Source: Microbacterium sp. K24
GTDB taxonomy: Bacteria > Actinomycetota > Actinomycetes > Actinomycetales > Microbacteriaceae
Direction of reading: 5' to 3'
DNA length: 64,000 bases
Assembly: GCF_004794465.1 (NCBI RefSeq)
Contig: NZ_SSDJ01000156.1
Span: 1-64,000, forward strand
Below, in pieces: positions 32,072-40,254 of the stretch (position 1 is its first letter; every line of letters begins with the position of its first letter). The position numbers were made by a program, and so were the translations under genes. The notes beneath the pieces are model-generated. The model did not search any database. It saw only the letters and a program-made list of their open reading frames with translations, and had not been told where the DNA came from.

Positions 32072-33201
32072 GCGCGCACCCCTGCGCGGGTCCGCACGTC
32101 AGCGAGGACGTCGGCGTCGGCCCCGAGCCCGTCGATGCCGAATCCGCGGCCGGTACCGAGGTGGAGCACGCCCGCTTCGGACCGGATGCCGCCGACCACC
32201 GGCGACCGGCGCAGCCACAGGGCCGCGTCGAGGTCGTGCACCACGTCGGGCGCGATCGCGGCGGCAAGGTGCGCGGCCGCGGTCACTCCGACGTGCGACT
32301 CCATCATGCAGCCGATCACGACGTCCAGTCCGGCATCGTGGGCGACATCCGCGGCGACAAGGGCCTCGGCGAGCCCGCCGGTCTTGGCGAGCTTGATGTT
32401 CACGAGATCCGCTGCGCCGCGGTCGGCGATCATGCGCACGTCCTGAGCGGTGCGCACCGACTCGTCGGCCATGATCGGGGTGTCGACGGCAGCCGTGACG
32501 GCGGCGAGGGCGTCGATGTCGTGAGCCGCGACGGGCTGTTCGACCAGCTCGACCGCGAGGTCCGTGTCTTCGAGGGTGCGGATCACCCGGATCGCGGTCT
32601 CGGCGTCCCAGGCCTGGTTCGCGTCGATGCGCAGAGTGATCGCGGGTCCGACGGCGGCGCGCACAGCCCGCAGCCCCGCGACCGTGTCGTGCGCCGCGGA
32701 GGCTTTGATCTTGAGGCATCCGAATCCGGCGGCGACGTGCGCGACCGCCTGCTCCGCCAGCTCGGCAGGGGTGGCGGTGGACAGCGTCATGTCGGTGCGG
32801 AGTCGTGGGACCGCCGCCCTTCCGTCCCCGGAGAGCATCGCCCCGGCCGAGAGCCCGCGCTCCTGAGCCGCGAGATCGGCGACGGCGCACTCCACCGCGC
32901 TGCGGGCGGCCGCGTTCCCCCAGACGGATGCCGCGATGTCCGCGGCGAGCGCGGGATCGCCGGAATCCCGCGCGATCACTGTGTCGCCGAGCGGTCCCGC
33001 CACCACGGCGGCGACGCTCTGGGGGCTCTCCCCCGTGACGCGCCAGCTCGTCGCCGCCTCTCCCCAGCCGACACGGCCGTCCGCGTCGGTCGCCTCGACG
33101 AGCACCACCTCGAGCAGATCCGTGCGACGCACGGCCGTGATGAAGGGCCGCACCAGCGGCGACGATACCCGCAGCACACGCAGCCCCTCCACGACGCTCA
33201 T
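32068..33201 (-). CDS. Enolase-superfamily epimerase, probably L-Ala-D/L-Glu (dipeptide) epimerase
   Basis: A 377-residue enzyme with the muconate-lactonizing capping domain and barrel. The acid/base lysines are both present: KIK at Lys164/Lys166 and Lys270 in NIKLAKTGG. Metal ligands are Asp193 (RIDANQAW), Glu221 (VEQPV) and Asp246 (ADES). Glu301 and the DLDAALW motif near Asp323/325 resemble the substrate-side residues of dipeptide epimerases. Such enzymes turn L-Ala-D-Glu from murein into L-Ala-L-Glu for peptidase cleavage. The neighbours murQ and anmK support this reading over o-succinylbenzoate synthase or muconate cycloisomerase. Both ends overlap neighbours by 4 nt. Confidence 0.82.
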   Translation of the reverse strand: MSVVEGLRVLRVSSPLVRPFITAVRRTDLLEVVLVEATDADGRVGWGEAATSWRVTGESPQSVAAVVAGPLGDTVIARDSGDPALAADIAASVWGNAAARSAVECAVADLAAQERGLSAGAMLSGDGRAAVPRLRTDMTLSTATPAELAEQAVAHVAAGFGCLKIKASAAHDTVAGLRAVRAAVGPAITLRIDANQAWDAETAIRVIRTLEDTDLAVELVEQPVAAHDIDALAAVTAAVDTPIMADESVRTAQDVRMIADRGAADLVNIKLAKTGGLAEALVAADVAHDAGLDVVIGCMMESHVGVTAAAHLAAAIAPDVVHDLDAALWLRRSPVVGGIRSEAGVLHLGTGRGFGIDGLGADADVLADVRTRAGVRA

Positions 33202-33686
33202 GCCCACTCCCTGCGCATCCGCTGCTCGGGCTCGCCGAACTCGGGCTGCGTGCGGGTCGCGCCGTCGGAATGCCAGCCGCGCGACTCGTAGAAAGCGATC
33301 GAGGGCGCGTTCGCCGCGAAGACCCAGAGCGTCGCGGCATCCGCACCCGCCGCCCGGAGGGCATCGGCGGCGGACGACAGCAGCCCGGTGCCGACCCCGC
33401 CGCCGTGCGCGCGCGGCGAGACGTACAAGGAGTGCACTGCGCCCTCCCCGGCCGTGGTGGCATAGCGTGTGACGCCCACGATCTCGCCGTCGCGGTCGGC
33501 GACGATCACCTCGCCGACCGGATCTGCCAGCACCCGGCGCCACAGCGCCTCGGCACGCTCGTCGGTCATGGCCTCGATCGCCGCATCGGGAAGGATGCCG
33601 CGGTAGCTCTCCCGCCAGCACGCCAGGAACACGCCGAGCACCCCGGACAGGTCGTCCGGGGTCGCACGGCGCACGTCGGGTGTCAC
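33198..33686 (-). CDS. GNAT acetyltransferase within the murein-recycling operon
   Basis: A 162-residue GNAT protein. It has VRRATPDDLSGVLGVF at the N-terminus, the acetyl-CoA loop around VSPRAHGGGVGTGLLSSA (about residues 90-107) and the terminal NAPSIAFYESRGW strand-helix. The GTG start at 33686 overlaps the anmK stop (GTGA) and the stop overlaps the epimerase start (ATGA), so it is tightly coupled to both. The substrate is unknown; within this operon it could act on an amino sugar or a peptide amine released from murein, but that is inference. Confidence 0.8.
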   Translation of the reverse strand: MTPDVRRATPDDLSGVLGVFLACWRESYRGILPDAAIEAMTDERAEALWRRVLADPVGEVIVADRDGEIVGVTRYATTAGEGAVHSLYVSPRAHGGGVGTGLLSSAADALRAAGADAATLWVFAANAPSIAFYESRGWHSDGATRTQPEFGEPEQRMRREWA

Positions 33687-34873
33687 GATGCCGGAGCCTC
33701 CGCGAGGATCAGGGACTCGATGCCGGGGACGGGCTGCGGCATCACGAGGGGGCCTGCGCCCGGAGTGATCGTGCCCAGGATGCGCGGCTCCCGCGCGCCG
33801 GTGCCGCCGGGGACGATGGCGGCGACCCCGTGCATCGTGCACCAGCCGATCAGCGCGAGCAGGATCGCCTCCTTGCTGTCGGCGGGGGCGCCGAGTTCAT
33901 CGGCGAGCACGACCTGCGTGCCGGGCAGGGCCGCGCGCAGTCCGTCGAGGATCAGCGGGTTGCGGCATCCGCCGCCCGAGACGGCGAGGAAGCCGATGCC
34001 GGCCGCCGACACATCGCGGGCGACGGTCTGCACGGTGAGCTCCGTGAACGTGCGGACGACGTCTTCGACGGGGATCTCGCGCCCCTGCGCCGCGAGATGC
34101 TCGTGCACGTAGCCGAGGTGGAAATGCTCTTTGCCCGTGCTCTTCGGCGGCGTCAGCGCGTAGTAGGGATCGGCGAGAAGCGCGGTGAGGAGCGCCTCGT
34201 CGACGCGGCCGGTGCGGGCGATCCGGGCGTCGTCGTCGTAGCCGAGCGGGTTGAGGGCGTGCTCGACGATCACCGCGTCGACGAGGGCGTTCGCAGGCCC
34301 GATGTCGTACGCGACGAGCCCGTCGGGGCGCACGACCGTCATGTTGGAGATCCCACCCAGGTTGAGGGCCGCGGAGACGCCGCCCCGCGTGCGCAGCAGC
34401 AGCTCGTCGAGGAAGGAGACCAGCGGGGCGCCGTGTCCGCCGGCGGTGATGTCACGGATGCGGATGTCGGAGACGACCGGCGCGCCCACCCGCTCGGCGA
34501 TCCAGGCCGGCTGCCCGATCTGCAGGGTGCCGAGCGCGTGCGCGCCGTCGACCCAGTGGTACACGGTCTGGCCGTGCGAGCACACGGCGTCGACCTCGCC
34601 CACCTCGGCGGCGATGTCGGCCGCGACCTCGGCGAACGCCTGTCCGATGAGCGTGTCGAGCTCGGCGACCTCGGCGAGCGTCGTCTGCGCCGGCGGAAGC
34701 GCCGCGATCAGTCGCGCGCGCAGCTCCGGAGCGTAGGGCACGCTCGTCGAGGCGAGGACCGTTCCCTGCAGGGCGACACCCGACGCCGCCGAGGCGTCGC
34801 CCGCCGTGAAGTCCACGACAGCCGCGTCGATCCCGTCGTGCGAGGTGCCGGAGATGAGTCCCAGGACGCGCAT
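33683..34873 (-). CDS. anmK: Anhydro-N-acetylmuramic acid kinase
   Basis: A 396-residue kinase of the acetate kinase/Hsc70 fold. It phosphorylates 1,6-anhydroMurNAc with ring opening to give MurNAc-6-P. Motifs are LGLISGTSHDGIDAAVVDF (phosphate 1), ALNLGGISNMTVV, YDIGPANALVDA, the adenosine-loop VSGGGCRNPLILDGL and DSKEAILLALIG near the end. The ATG at 34873 shares one base with the murQ stop (TGATG). Together with murQ it forms the standard two-step route to GlcNAc-6-P. Confidence 0.95.
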   Translation of the reverse strand: MRVLGLISGTSHDGIDAAVVDFTAGDASAASGVALQGTVLASTSVPYAPELRARLIAALPPAQTTLAEVAELDTLIGQAFAEVAADIAAEVGEVDAVCSHGQTVYHWVDGAHALGTLQIGQPAWIAERVGAPVVSDIRIRDITAGGHGAPLVSFLDELLLRTRGGVSAALNLGGISNMTVVRPDGLVAYDIGPANALVDAVIVEHALNPLGYDDDARIARTGRVDEALLTALLADPYYALTPPKSTGKEHFHLGYVHEHLAAQGREIPVEDVVRTFTELTVQTVARDVSAAGIGFLAVSGGGCRNPLILDGLRAALPGTQVVLADELGAPADSKEAILLALIGWCTMHGVAAIVPGGTGAREPRILGTITPGAGPLVMPQPVPGIESLILAEAPAS

Positions 34874-35778
34874 CAGTTCTCCTCCAGTGCTGTCCGCAGC
34901 CGTCCGTCGGCGGCGGTGATCCGAGCGGTGGCCGCGGCGAGGTCCTCGCCGCGGCGGAGCATGATCGAGGCGATCTTCACGTCGTAGCCCGCCGATTCGA
35001 GTGCGCTGACCGCAGCGTCCCGGTCGACCTCGGCGATGGATCGCACCATGCGGATGGCCCGTTCGCGGAGCTTGTGATTCGTCGCCTTCAGGTCGACCAT
35101 GAGGTTGCCGTAGGCCTTGCCGTTCCGAACCATGACGATCGTCGAGAACATGTTCAGCACCAGCTTCTGCGCGGTGCCCGACTTCAGACGCGTCGACCCG
35201 GAGAGCACCTCGGGGCCGACCTCGACCTCGATCCCGTGCTCCGCGGCCGCGCTGAGCACGGTGCCGGTGTTGCAGGAGAGTCCGACGGTCAATGCGCCGC
35301 GCTCGCGCGCCCGCTGGATCGCCGCCACCACGTACGGCGTGCGGCCGCTCGAGGCGATGCCGATCACCGTGTCGAGCGGACCGATGCCCGCCTCGTCGAT
35401 GGCGTTCGCACCGGCTTCGGCGTCGTCCTCGGCGCCCTCGACCGGATTCACGATCGCCCCGGGTCCACCCGCCATGATCGCGAAGACGAGCTCCGGCGGA
35501 GTGCTGAAGGTCGGCGGGCACTCCGAGGCGTCGACGACGCCGATGCGTCCCGGCGTTCCCGCGCCCACGTAGACGAGCCGGCCACCGCGCGCCATGCGCG
35601 CCGCCGTCGCCTCGATCGCGGGCACGATCTCCGGAAGGGCGCGCTGCACGGCGCCGGGCACGGTCGCATCCGCGTCGTTCATGGTCTGCGCGAGTTCCGC
35701 CACGCTCATGAGATCGAGCTCCGCGTAGCGCGGGTCGCTGGCTTCGGTGGCGAGTGCGCCGAGGTCCTCCATCGTCAT
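34873..35778 (-). CDS. murQ: N-acetylmuramic acid 6-phosphate etherase
   Basis: A 301-residue SIS-fold enzyme that cleaves the lactyl ether of MurNAc-6-P to GlcNAc-6-P and D-lactate. It has LVYVGAGTPGRIGVVDASECPPTF, which carries the catalytic Glu in SEC, and VEGAEDDAEAG with the second conserved acid. The loop GTSGR of the E. coli enzyme reads GTPGR here. The region VGLSCNTGTVLS and LSGSTRLKSGTAQKLVLNM are SIS/MurQ signatures. The start is the ATG at 35776-35778, overlapping the permease stop; an alternative ATG is 6 nt further in. It sits between the permeases and anmK. Confidence 0.95.
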   Translation of the reverse strand: MTMEDLGALATEASDPRYAELDLMSVAELAQTMNDADATVPGAVQRALPEIVPAIEATAARMARGGRLVYVGAGTPGRIGVVDASECPPTFSTPPELVFAIMAGGPGAIVNPVEGAEDDAEAGANAIDEAGIGPLDTVIGIASSGRTPYVVAAIQRARERGALTVGLSCNTGTVLSAAAEHGIEVEVGPEVLSGSTRLKSGTAQKLVLNMFSTIVMVRNGKAYGNLMVDLKATNHKLRERAIRMVRSIAEVDRDAAVSALESAGYDVKIASIMLRRGEDLAAATARITAADGRLRTALEEN

Positions 35779-36662
35779 CGCTTCCCCCTGTTCCGCGGGT
35801 CGAGGCTGTCGCGCAGCCCGTCCCCGAGCAGGTTCAGGCCCACCACGAGGAGCACCACCACCACGCCGGGCGCGATCATCGTCCACGGCGCGATCGTCAG
35901 GAGCGTGCGCGCCTCGAAGATCATCGATCCGAGCGACGGCGCCGGCGGCGGGGTACCCAGTCCGAGGAAGCTCAGCGACGCCTCGGTCAGCACGGCCCAG
36001 GAGAGCGAGAGCGTCACCTGCACGATGATGATCGACGTGATGTTCGGCAGCACGTGCCGGAACATCGTCGCCATGCGGCTCTGCCCCGTACTCTTGGCCG
36101 CCTTGACGTACTCGACCTCGCGGAGCGAGAGCACGGGACCCCGGGTCACGCGGATGAAGATCGGCACGTAGACGATCGCGATGGCGACGGCGATCGTGAA
36201 CCAGTTGCGCTCGAAGACCGAGGCCAGCGAGAGAGCCAGCAGCAGCGGGGGGAACGCGAACAGCACGTTCGTGACCGCCGTGATGGCGCCGTCCGAGAAC
36301 CCGCGGTAGAAGCCGGCGATCAGACCGCAGACCGTTCCGACGATCGTGGCGAACGCGACGGCGACCAGGGAGATCAGTGCGGAGTTGGCGACGCCGGCGG
36401 CGACCCGGGAGAACACGTCGCGACCGAACTGATCGGTGCCGAACCAGTGTGCGCCCGATGGCGGCTGCAGGCGCGACGGCGGGTCCTGTGCGAGCGGATC
36501 GAAGGGCAGCAGCCCGAACGCCGAGACGATGCTGAGCAGCGCGAGCAGCACCACGATGATGAGGCCGGTGAGTCCGCTGCGGCTGCGCAGCAGCAGCCGC
36601 ACGCGCTCCATGGTGCGTCCGCCGCCGGGGGCGAGGGCCGGGGTCTGAGAGATGTCGGTCAT
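35775..36662 (-). CDS. Peptide-type ABC importer permease (DppC-like)
   Basis: A 295-residue inner-membrane permease. The N-terminal OppC-like domain (LLLRSRSGLTGLIIVVLLAL) and the HWFGTDQFGRDVFSRVAAG signature are present. The core has about six helices and the EAA-type loop EYVKAAKSTGQSRMATMFRHVLPN that docks on the ATPase. It pairs with the upstream DppB-like permease, whose stop overlaps its ATG (36659-36662). murQ in turn overlaps its stop, so enzyme and transporter are translated as one unit. Confidence 0.92.
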   Translation of the reverse strand: MTDISQTPALAPGGGRTMERVRLLLRSRSGLTGLIIVVLLALLSIVSAFGLLPFDPLAQDPPSRLQPPSGAHWFGTDQFGRDVFSRVAAGVANSALISLVAVAFATIVGTVCGLIAGFYRGFSDGAITAVTNVLFAFPPLLLALSLASVFERNWFTIAVAIAIVYVPIFIRVTRGPVLSLREVEYVKAAKSTGQSRMATMFRHVLPNITSIIIVQVTLSLSWAVLTEASLSFLGLGTPPPAPSLGSMIFEARTLLTIAPWTMIAPGVVVVLLVVGLNLLGDGLRDSLDPRNRGKR

Positions 36663-37630
36663 GCGGCACGCACCCGGGGATCGATGACCCGGTACAGCAG
36701 GTCGGTGAGCAGGTTGACGATGACGAAGGCGAGGGCGATCACGAGAACGGTGCTCTGCACGAGCGCGTACTCCTTCTGCTGGATGCCGAGCAGCACCTGA
36801 CGACCGATGCCGGGGAGCGAGAAGATCTGCTCCACCACCACCGCACCGCCGAGGAGGTATCCGAACTGCAGGCCGGTCATGGTGACGATCGGCACGAGCG
36901 CGTTGCGCAGCACGTGGCGGATCTGCAGCCGACGCGGCGGCACGCCCTTGGCCCGCGCGGTGCGGATGAAGTCGTTCGAGCGGATCTCGAGCACCGCGGT
37001 CCTCGTGGTGCGCATGATCGGGGCGGCGATGCCGAAGCCCAGCACGATCGAGGGCAGCAGCATCTGCTGGAGGTTCAGGAGCGGGTCCTGGAAGAGCGTC
37101 ACGAATCCCTGGCCGTTGGGGTTGAATCCGAACGAGGATGCCAGGACCGCCAGGAGCGCCGTACCGAGGAGGAACGCCGGGATGGAGAGCCCCGCGAGTC
37201 CGACGACCTGACCGAAGCCGTCGCGCACCGAGTCGGGCTTGGAGGCCGACAGCATGCCGAGCGGGATGCCGATGGCCAGGGCGAGCACGATCGAGAAGAC
37301 CGCGAGCTCGAGAGTGACCGGCAGCGCGGCGGCCGTGAGGTCGAGCACGCTCGTCTGCGCCCGCGACGAGAACCCGAGGTTGCCGGTGAAGATGTTGCCG
37401 AGCCAGGTGAAGAACTGCACGAAGAGCGGCTGGTCGAGACCGTAGTAGGCCTCGAGGGCCGCACGCTGGGCGGGGGTGAGGGCGGCGGCCTCGGTGCCGA
37501 GGCCCGCACTGATCTGGTCGCCGGGGATGGCGCGCAGCATCAGGAAGACGAACACGGCGACGCCGAAGAGCGTGCCGATCGCTGCGAGGATGCGGCGCAG
37601 CACCGTGTTGCGGAGGATCTGTCTGAACAT
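36659..37630 (-). CDS. Peptide-type ABC importer permease (DppB-like)
   Basis: A 323-residue permease with about six helices. It starts FRQILRNTVLRRILAAIGTLFGVAVFVFLMLRAIPGD, the DppB/OppB N-terminus with the extracytoplasmic segment after it. The EAA loop reads DFIRTARAKGVPPRRLQIRH (followed by VLRNALVPIV) and the C-terminus ends in LLYRVIDPRVR, all typical. It follows the lipoprotein gene after 64 nt that hold an 11-bp hairpin, and overlaps the DppC-like gene by 4 nt. Confidence 0.92.
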   Translation of the reverse strand: MFRQILRNTVLRRILAAIGTLFGVAVFVFLMLRAIPGDQISAGLGTEAAALTPAQRAALEAYYGLDQPLFVQFFTWLGNIFTGNLGFSSRAQTSVLDLTAAALPVTLELAVFSIVLALAIGIPLGMLSASKPDSVRDGFGQVVGLAGLSIPAFLLGTALLAVLASSFGFNPNGQGFVTLFQDPLLNLQQMLLPSIVLGFGIAAPIMRTTRTAVLEIRSNDFIRTARAKGVPPRRLQIRHVLRNALVPIVTMTGLQFGYLLGGAVVVEQIFSLPGIGRQVLLGIQQKEYALVQSTVLVIALAFVIVNLLTDLLYRVIDPRVRAA

Positions 37631-37661
37631 TCGCGTGTGGGGGCCTGTCGTCAGGGAGGGA

Positions 37662-37688
37662 GGGGGCGCGGGCCGGCCGCGCCCCCTC
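37662..37688 (-). terminator. Intra-operon hairpin between binding protein and permeases
   Basis: AGGGGGCGCGG (37662-37672) pairs perfectly with CCGCGCCCCCT (37678-37688) around a 5-nt loop. It lies directly after the lipoprotein gene and before the permease gene. Such hairpins commonly raise binding-protein mRNA over that of the permeases by partial termination or 3' protection; that role is inferred here. Confidence 0.55.
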
Positions 37689-37694
37689 GATCCG

Positions 37695-39242
37695 CTACTT
37701 GATGGAGGTGGTCCGCAGGTACTGCAGCGAGCCGTTCGCCATCGGGACGAAGCCGTCGACGGATGTCGCCGTGGCGGTGTAGGTGTAGCTGGTGAACAGC
37801 CAGATCCACGGCGCGTTGTCCTCGAGGTCCTCGGAGATCTGCGCGTAGATGTCCTTGCGCTCGTCGGCGTCGGCCGTCTGGCGCCCCTCGGCGAACAGCG
37901 CGTCGAGCTCGGGCGAGGAGTAGCCGGCGACCTTGTTCAGGTTGCCGGTGCTGGTGAAGTAGCGGCCGTACATGCCGTCCGGGTCGGGGCGTCCGCCGTT
38001 GAGGGCGACGGCGGCGTCGAAGTCACCGGCGATCCAGCGGTCGACGTAGGCACCGGACTCCAGCACCTCGATCTCGAGGGTGATGTCGGCGTCGGCCAGC
38101 TGGGCTTTGAGGTTCTGCGCCTCGTTCACCGAGGTGGCGTACTCGCCCTGCGAGACGATGGTCTGGATCGTGACGCCGTCCTCCTTGCCCGCCTTCTTCA
38201 GGTACTCGGCGGCCTTGTCGAGGTCGCGTTCGGGGCACGGCCGCACGTCGGGGTCGGACTTGTACGCCGGAGACGTGATCGGACCGGTGACCTCTCCCTC
38301 GCCGAGTGCGGCGGTGTCGAGCACCTCCTGGCGGTCGATCGCGCACTGGATCGCGAGGCGCACGTTGACATCGGCGAGGTCGCCGCGCGTGGCGTTGAGC
38401 TGCAGTGCGTGGTAGCTGAGCTGCGGCGTGGTCGCGACCTCGACGTTCGCGCCCTCGGCGGTCTGCGCGACGAGCGGGTCGTCGAACACGGCGAGCTGCA
38501 CGTTGCCGGACTGCATGGCCGAGACGATCGAGGACTCATCGGGGATGACACGGAACTCGACCGTGTCGAGCAGGGCGGTGTCGCCCCAGTAGTCGTCGTT
38601 CTTCGCCAGCGTGAGCGACTGGCTCGGCGTGCGATCCTCGAGCACGAAGGGGCCGGTGCCGTTCGGAGTCGTGTTCAGCGCCTCCTCGGTGTCGTCCGAC
38701 GAGAGCATCGCCATGTTGATCACGGCGAGGTTGGCGGGCAGAGCCGCGTCCGGGGCGCTGAGCGTCAGCGTCACGGTCGACTCGTCGGTGGCCTCGACGG
38801 CCGTGACCGAGGCGAGCGAGCTGCGTGCCACGGCGGCGGTGGCCTCGAGGGCGATCGTGTCGAGGGAGTACTTCACGTCCTCCGAGCCGAACGTGCTTCC
38901 GTCGGCGAAGGTGACGCCCTCGCGGAGGTGGAGCGTGACGGTGAGCCCGTCCTCCGACACATCCCACGACTCGGCGAGGCCGGGGACGACCTCGAGGTTC
39001 TCGTCGAACTCGGTGAGGGTGCCGTAGAGGTTCTGCAGGACGTTGACGGCCTGGAACTGGGTCGCCTTCCAGGGGAAGAGCGTGTCGGGGTCGCTGGTGA
39101 CGCCGATGACGAGGTCGCCGCCGGCGGTGCCCTCGGAGGGGGACGGTTCGGATGCCGGGGCGGAGCACCCGGACAGGACGAGGGCCAAGACGGCGCCCGT
39201 CGCGGTGAGAGCGCCCAGGGACGCCCGCCGTGCTGTGCTCAT
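37695..39242 (-). CDS. Peptide-type ABC importer substrate-binding lipoprotein
   Basis: A 515-residue SBP_bac_5 (DppA/OppA-like) lipoprotein. The signal peptide ends in the lipobox VLSGC with Cys26 as the lipidation site, followed by a Ser/Pro/Glu-rich linker. Family blocks include PWKATQFQAVNVLQNLYGTL, LAESWDVSEDGLTVTLHLRE and the C-terminal APWIWLFTSYTYTATATSV. Anchored on the outer face of the membrane, it delivers ligand to the permeases. The ATG at 39240-39242 has GGAGGA 7 nt upstream. Its placement with murQ/anmK suggests a muropeptide or murein-peptide ligand; an ordinary oligopeptide is the alternative. Confidence 0.92.
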   Translation of the reverse strand: MSTARRASLGALTATGAVLALVLSGCSAPASEPSPSEGTAGGDLVIGVTSDPDTLFPWKATQFQAVNVLQNLYGTLTEFDENLEVVPGLAESWDVSEDGLTVTLHLREGVTFADGSTFGSEDVKYSLDTIALEATAAVARSSLASVTAVEATDESTVTLTLSAPDAALPANLAVINMAMLSSDDTEEALNTTPNGTGPFVLEDRTPSQSLTLAKNDDYWGDTALLDTVEFRVIPDESSIVSAMQSGNVQLAVFDDPLVAQTAEGANVEVATTPQLSYHALQLNATRGDLADVNVRLAIQCAIDRQEVLDTAALGEGEVTGPITSPAYKSDPDVRPCPERDLDKAAEYLKKAGKEDGVTIQTIVSQGEYATSVNEAQNLKAQLADADITLEIEVLESGAYVDRWIAGDFDAAVALNGGRPDPDGMYGRYFTSTGNLNKVAGYSSPELDALFAEGRQTADADERKDIYAQISEDLEDNAPWIWLFTSYTYTATATSVDGFVPMANGSLQYLRTTSIK

Positions 39243-39351
39243 TGCTGATTCCTCCTGCTGGCTGGGACTGAGGGTACCAAAAGTACACGAGTGTCTCTTT
39301 TTATGTAACAGAAGTTCCCCTAGTGTTATGAAACATCGATCGGAGACCTCC
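39243..39351. promoter_or_regulatory. Divergent control region of the murein importer operon and RpiR gene
   Basis: An AT-rich 109-nt region between the lipoprotein start and the RpiR start. TGTAACA (39304-39310) and TGTTATG (39324-39330) give an inverted TAACA/TGTTA pair 13 nt apart. TAGTGT (39321-39326) is a possible plus-strand -10 box with GGAG (39342-39345) as ribosome site for the RpiR ATG. A second small dyad ACAC-GA-GTGT lies nearer the lipoprotein gene. I take this as the site where the RpiR protein acts. Confidence 0.5.
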
Positions 39352-40254
39352 ATGCCCCATCACGCCGCCCTCGACGATGCCGGCGGGCACCCCGTCCTCG
39401 TGCGCATGCGCGCGATCCGCCCGGAGCTGCGCCCCAGCGAGCAGCGGATCGCCGACCTCTTCCTCGCGCAGCCGGCGGAGACGGCGGGGCTGTCGATCGC
39501 GGAGCTCGCCCAGCGCTGCGACACCTCCACGACCTCGGTGGTGCGGTTCTGCAAACGGCTCGGGTACGACCACGTCCGCGAGCTGCGCAACCACGTGCTG
39601 CGCGACGTCGAGCGCGAGACGTTCGACACGGCGGCCCTCCCCGACGTCTCCGGCGACATCGACCGCAACGACACCCTGACCGACATCGTCGCGAAGGTGT
39701 CGCTCGCCGAGACGCTCTCCCTCGCCGACACCGCCAAGGTGCTCGACACCGGCGCGCTGCGCGCCGCCGTCGACGCGATCACCGCATCCACGCGGGTCGA
39801 CATCTTCGGCGTCGGCGCGAGCTCGATCGTCGGGCTCGACCTGCAGCGCAAGCTCACCCGGATCGGCCGCACCGCCTTGGACTGGTCGGATCCGCATGCG
39901 GCGTGGACATCGGCGGCCACCCTCGGGCCGGGCAATGTCGCGATCGCGGTGTCGCACAGCGGTTCGACGACCGACACCATCGAGTTCCTGCTCCTCGCCC
40001 GCCGCGCGGGGGCGACCACGATCGCGATCACCAACCACGCCGGCGCCGCACTCGCCGATCAGGCCGACATCGTGCTCACCACGGCCGCCCGCGAGACGGG
40101 GTTCCGCTCCGGCGCGCTGGGCAGCCGGATCGCCCAGCTCATGGTCGTCGACTGCATCTTCATCGGCGTCGCCCAGTCCAACTACGACCGCTCGATGGAA
40201 GCCCTGCGCGACACGTACGCCGCCGTGCACCGCGTCAGAGCGGGCGGCGCGTGA
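39352..40254 (+). CDS. MurR/RpiR-family sugar-phosphate-responsive regulator
   Basis: A 300-residue regulator: HTH_6 domain (about residues 15-90, with LSIAELAQRCDTSTTSVVRF and CKRLGYDHVRELR) and SIS domain (about 125-265, with VDIFGVGASSIVGLDLQRKL and IAVSHSGSTTDTIEFLLLARR). SIS domains of this family bind phosphosugars; in E. coli MurR the ligand is MurNAc-6-P, the MurQ substrate. The start is the ATG at 39352 with GGAG upstream; another in-frame ATG lies 24 nt earlier. It is divergent from the importer/murQ/anmK operon and overlaps the following MFS gene (GTGA). Confidence 0.9.
   Translation: MPHHAALDDAGGHPVLVRMRAIRPELRPSEQRIADLFLAQPAETAGLSIAELAQRCDTSTTSVVRFCKRLGYDHVRELRNHVLRDVERETFDTAALPDVSGDIDRNDTLTDIVAKVSLAETLSLADTAKVLDTGALRAAVDAITASTRVDIFGVGASSIVGLDLQRKLTRIGRTALDWSDPHAAWTSAATLGPGNVAIAVSHSGSTTDTIEFLLLARRAGATTIAITNHAGAALADQADIVLTTAARETGFRSGALGSRIAQLMVVDCIFIGVAQSNYDRSMEALRDTYAAVHRVRAGGA

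Noticed and set aside
32068..33201. O-succinylbenzoate synthase (menC) for the enolase-superfamily gene
   Set aside because: No other menaquinone genes are present, and the DLDAALW and CMMES motifs plus murQ/anmK neighbours fit a dipeptide epimerase better.
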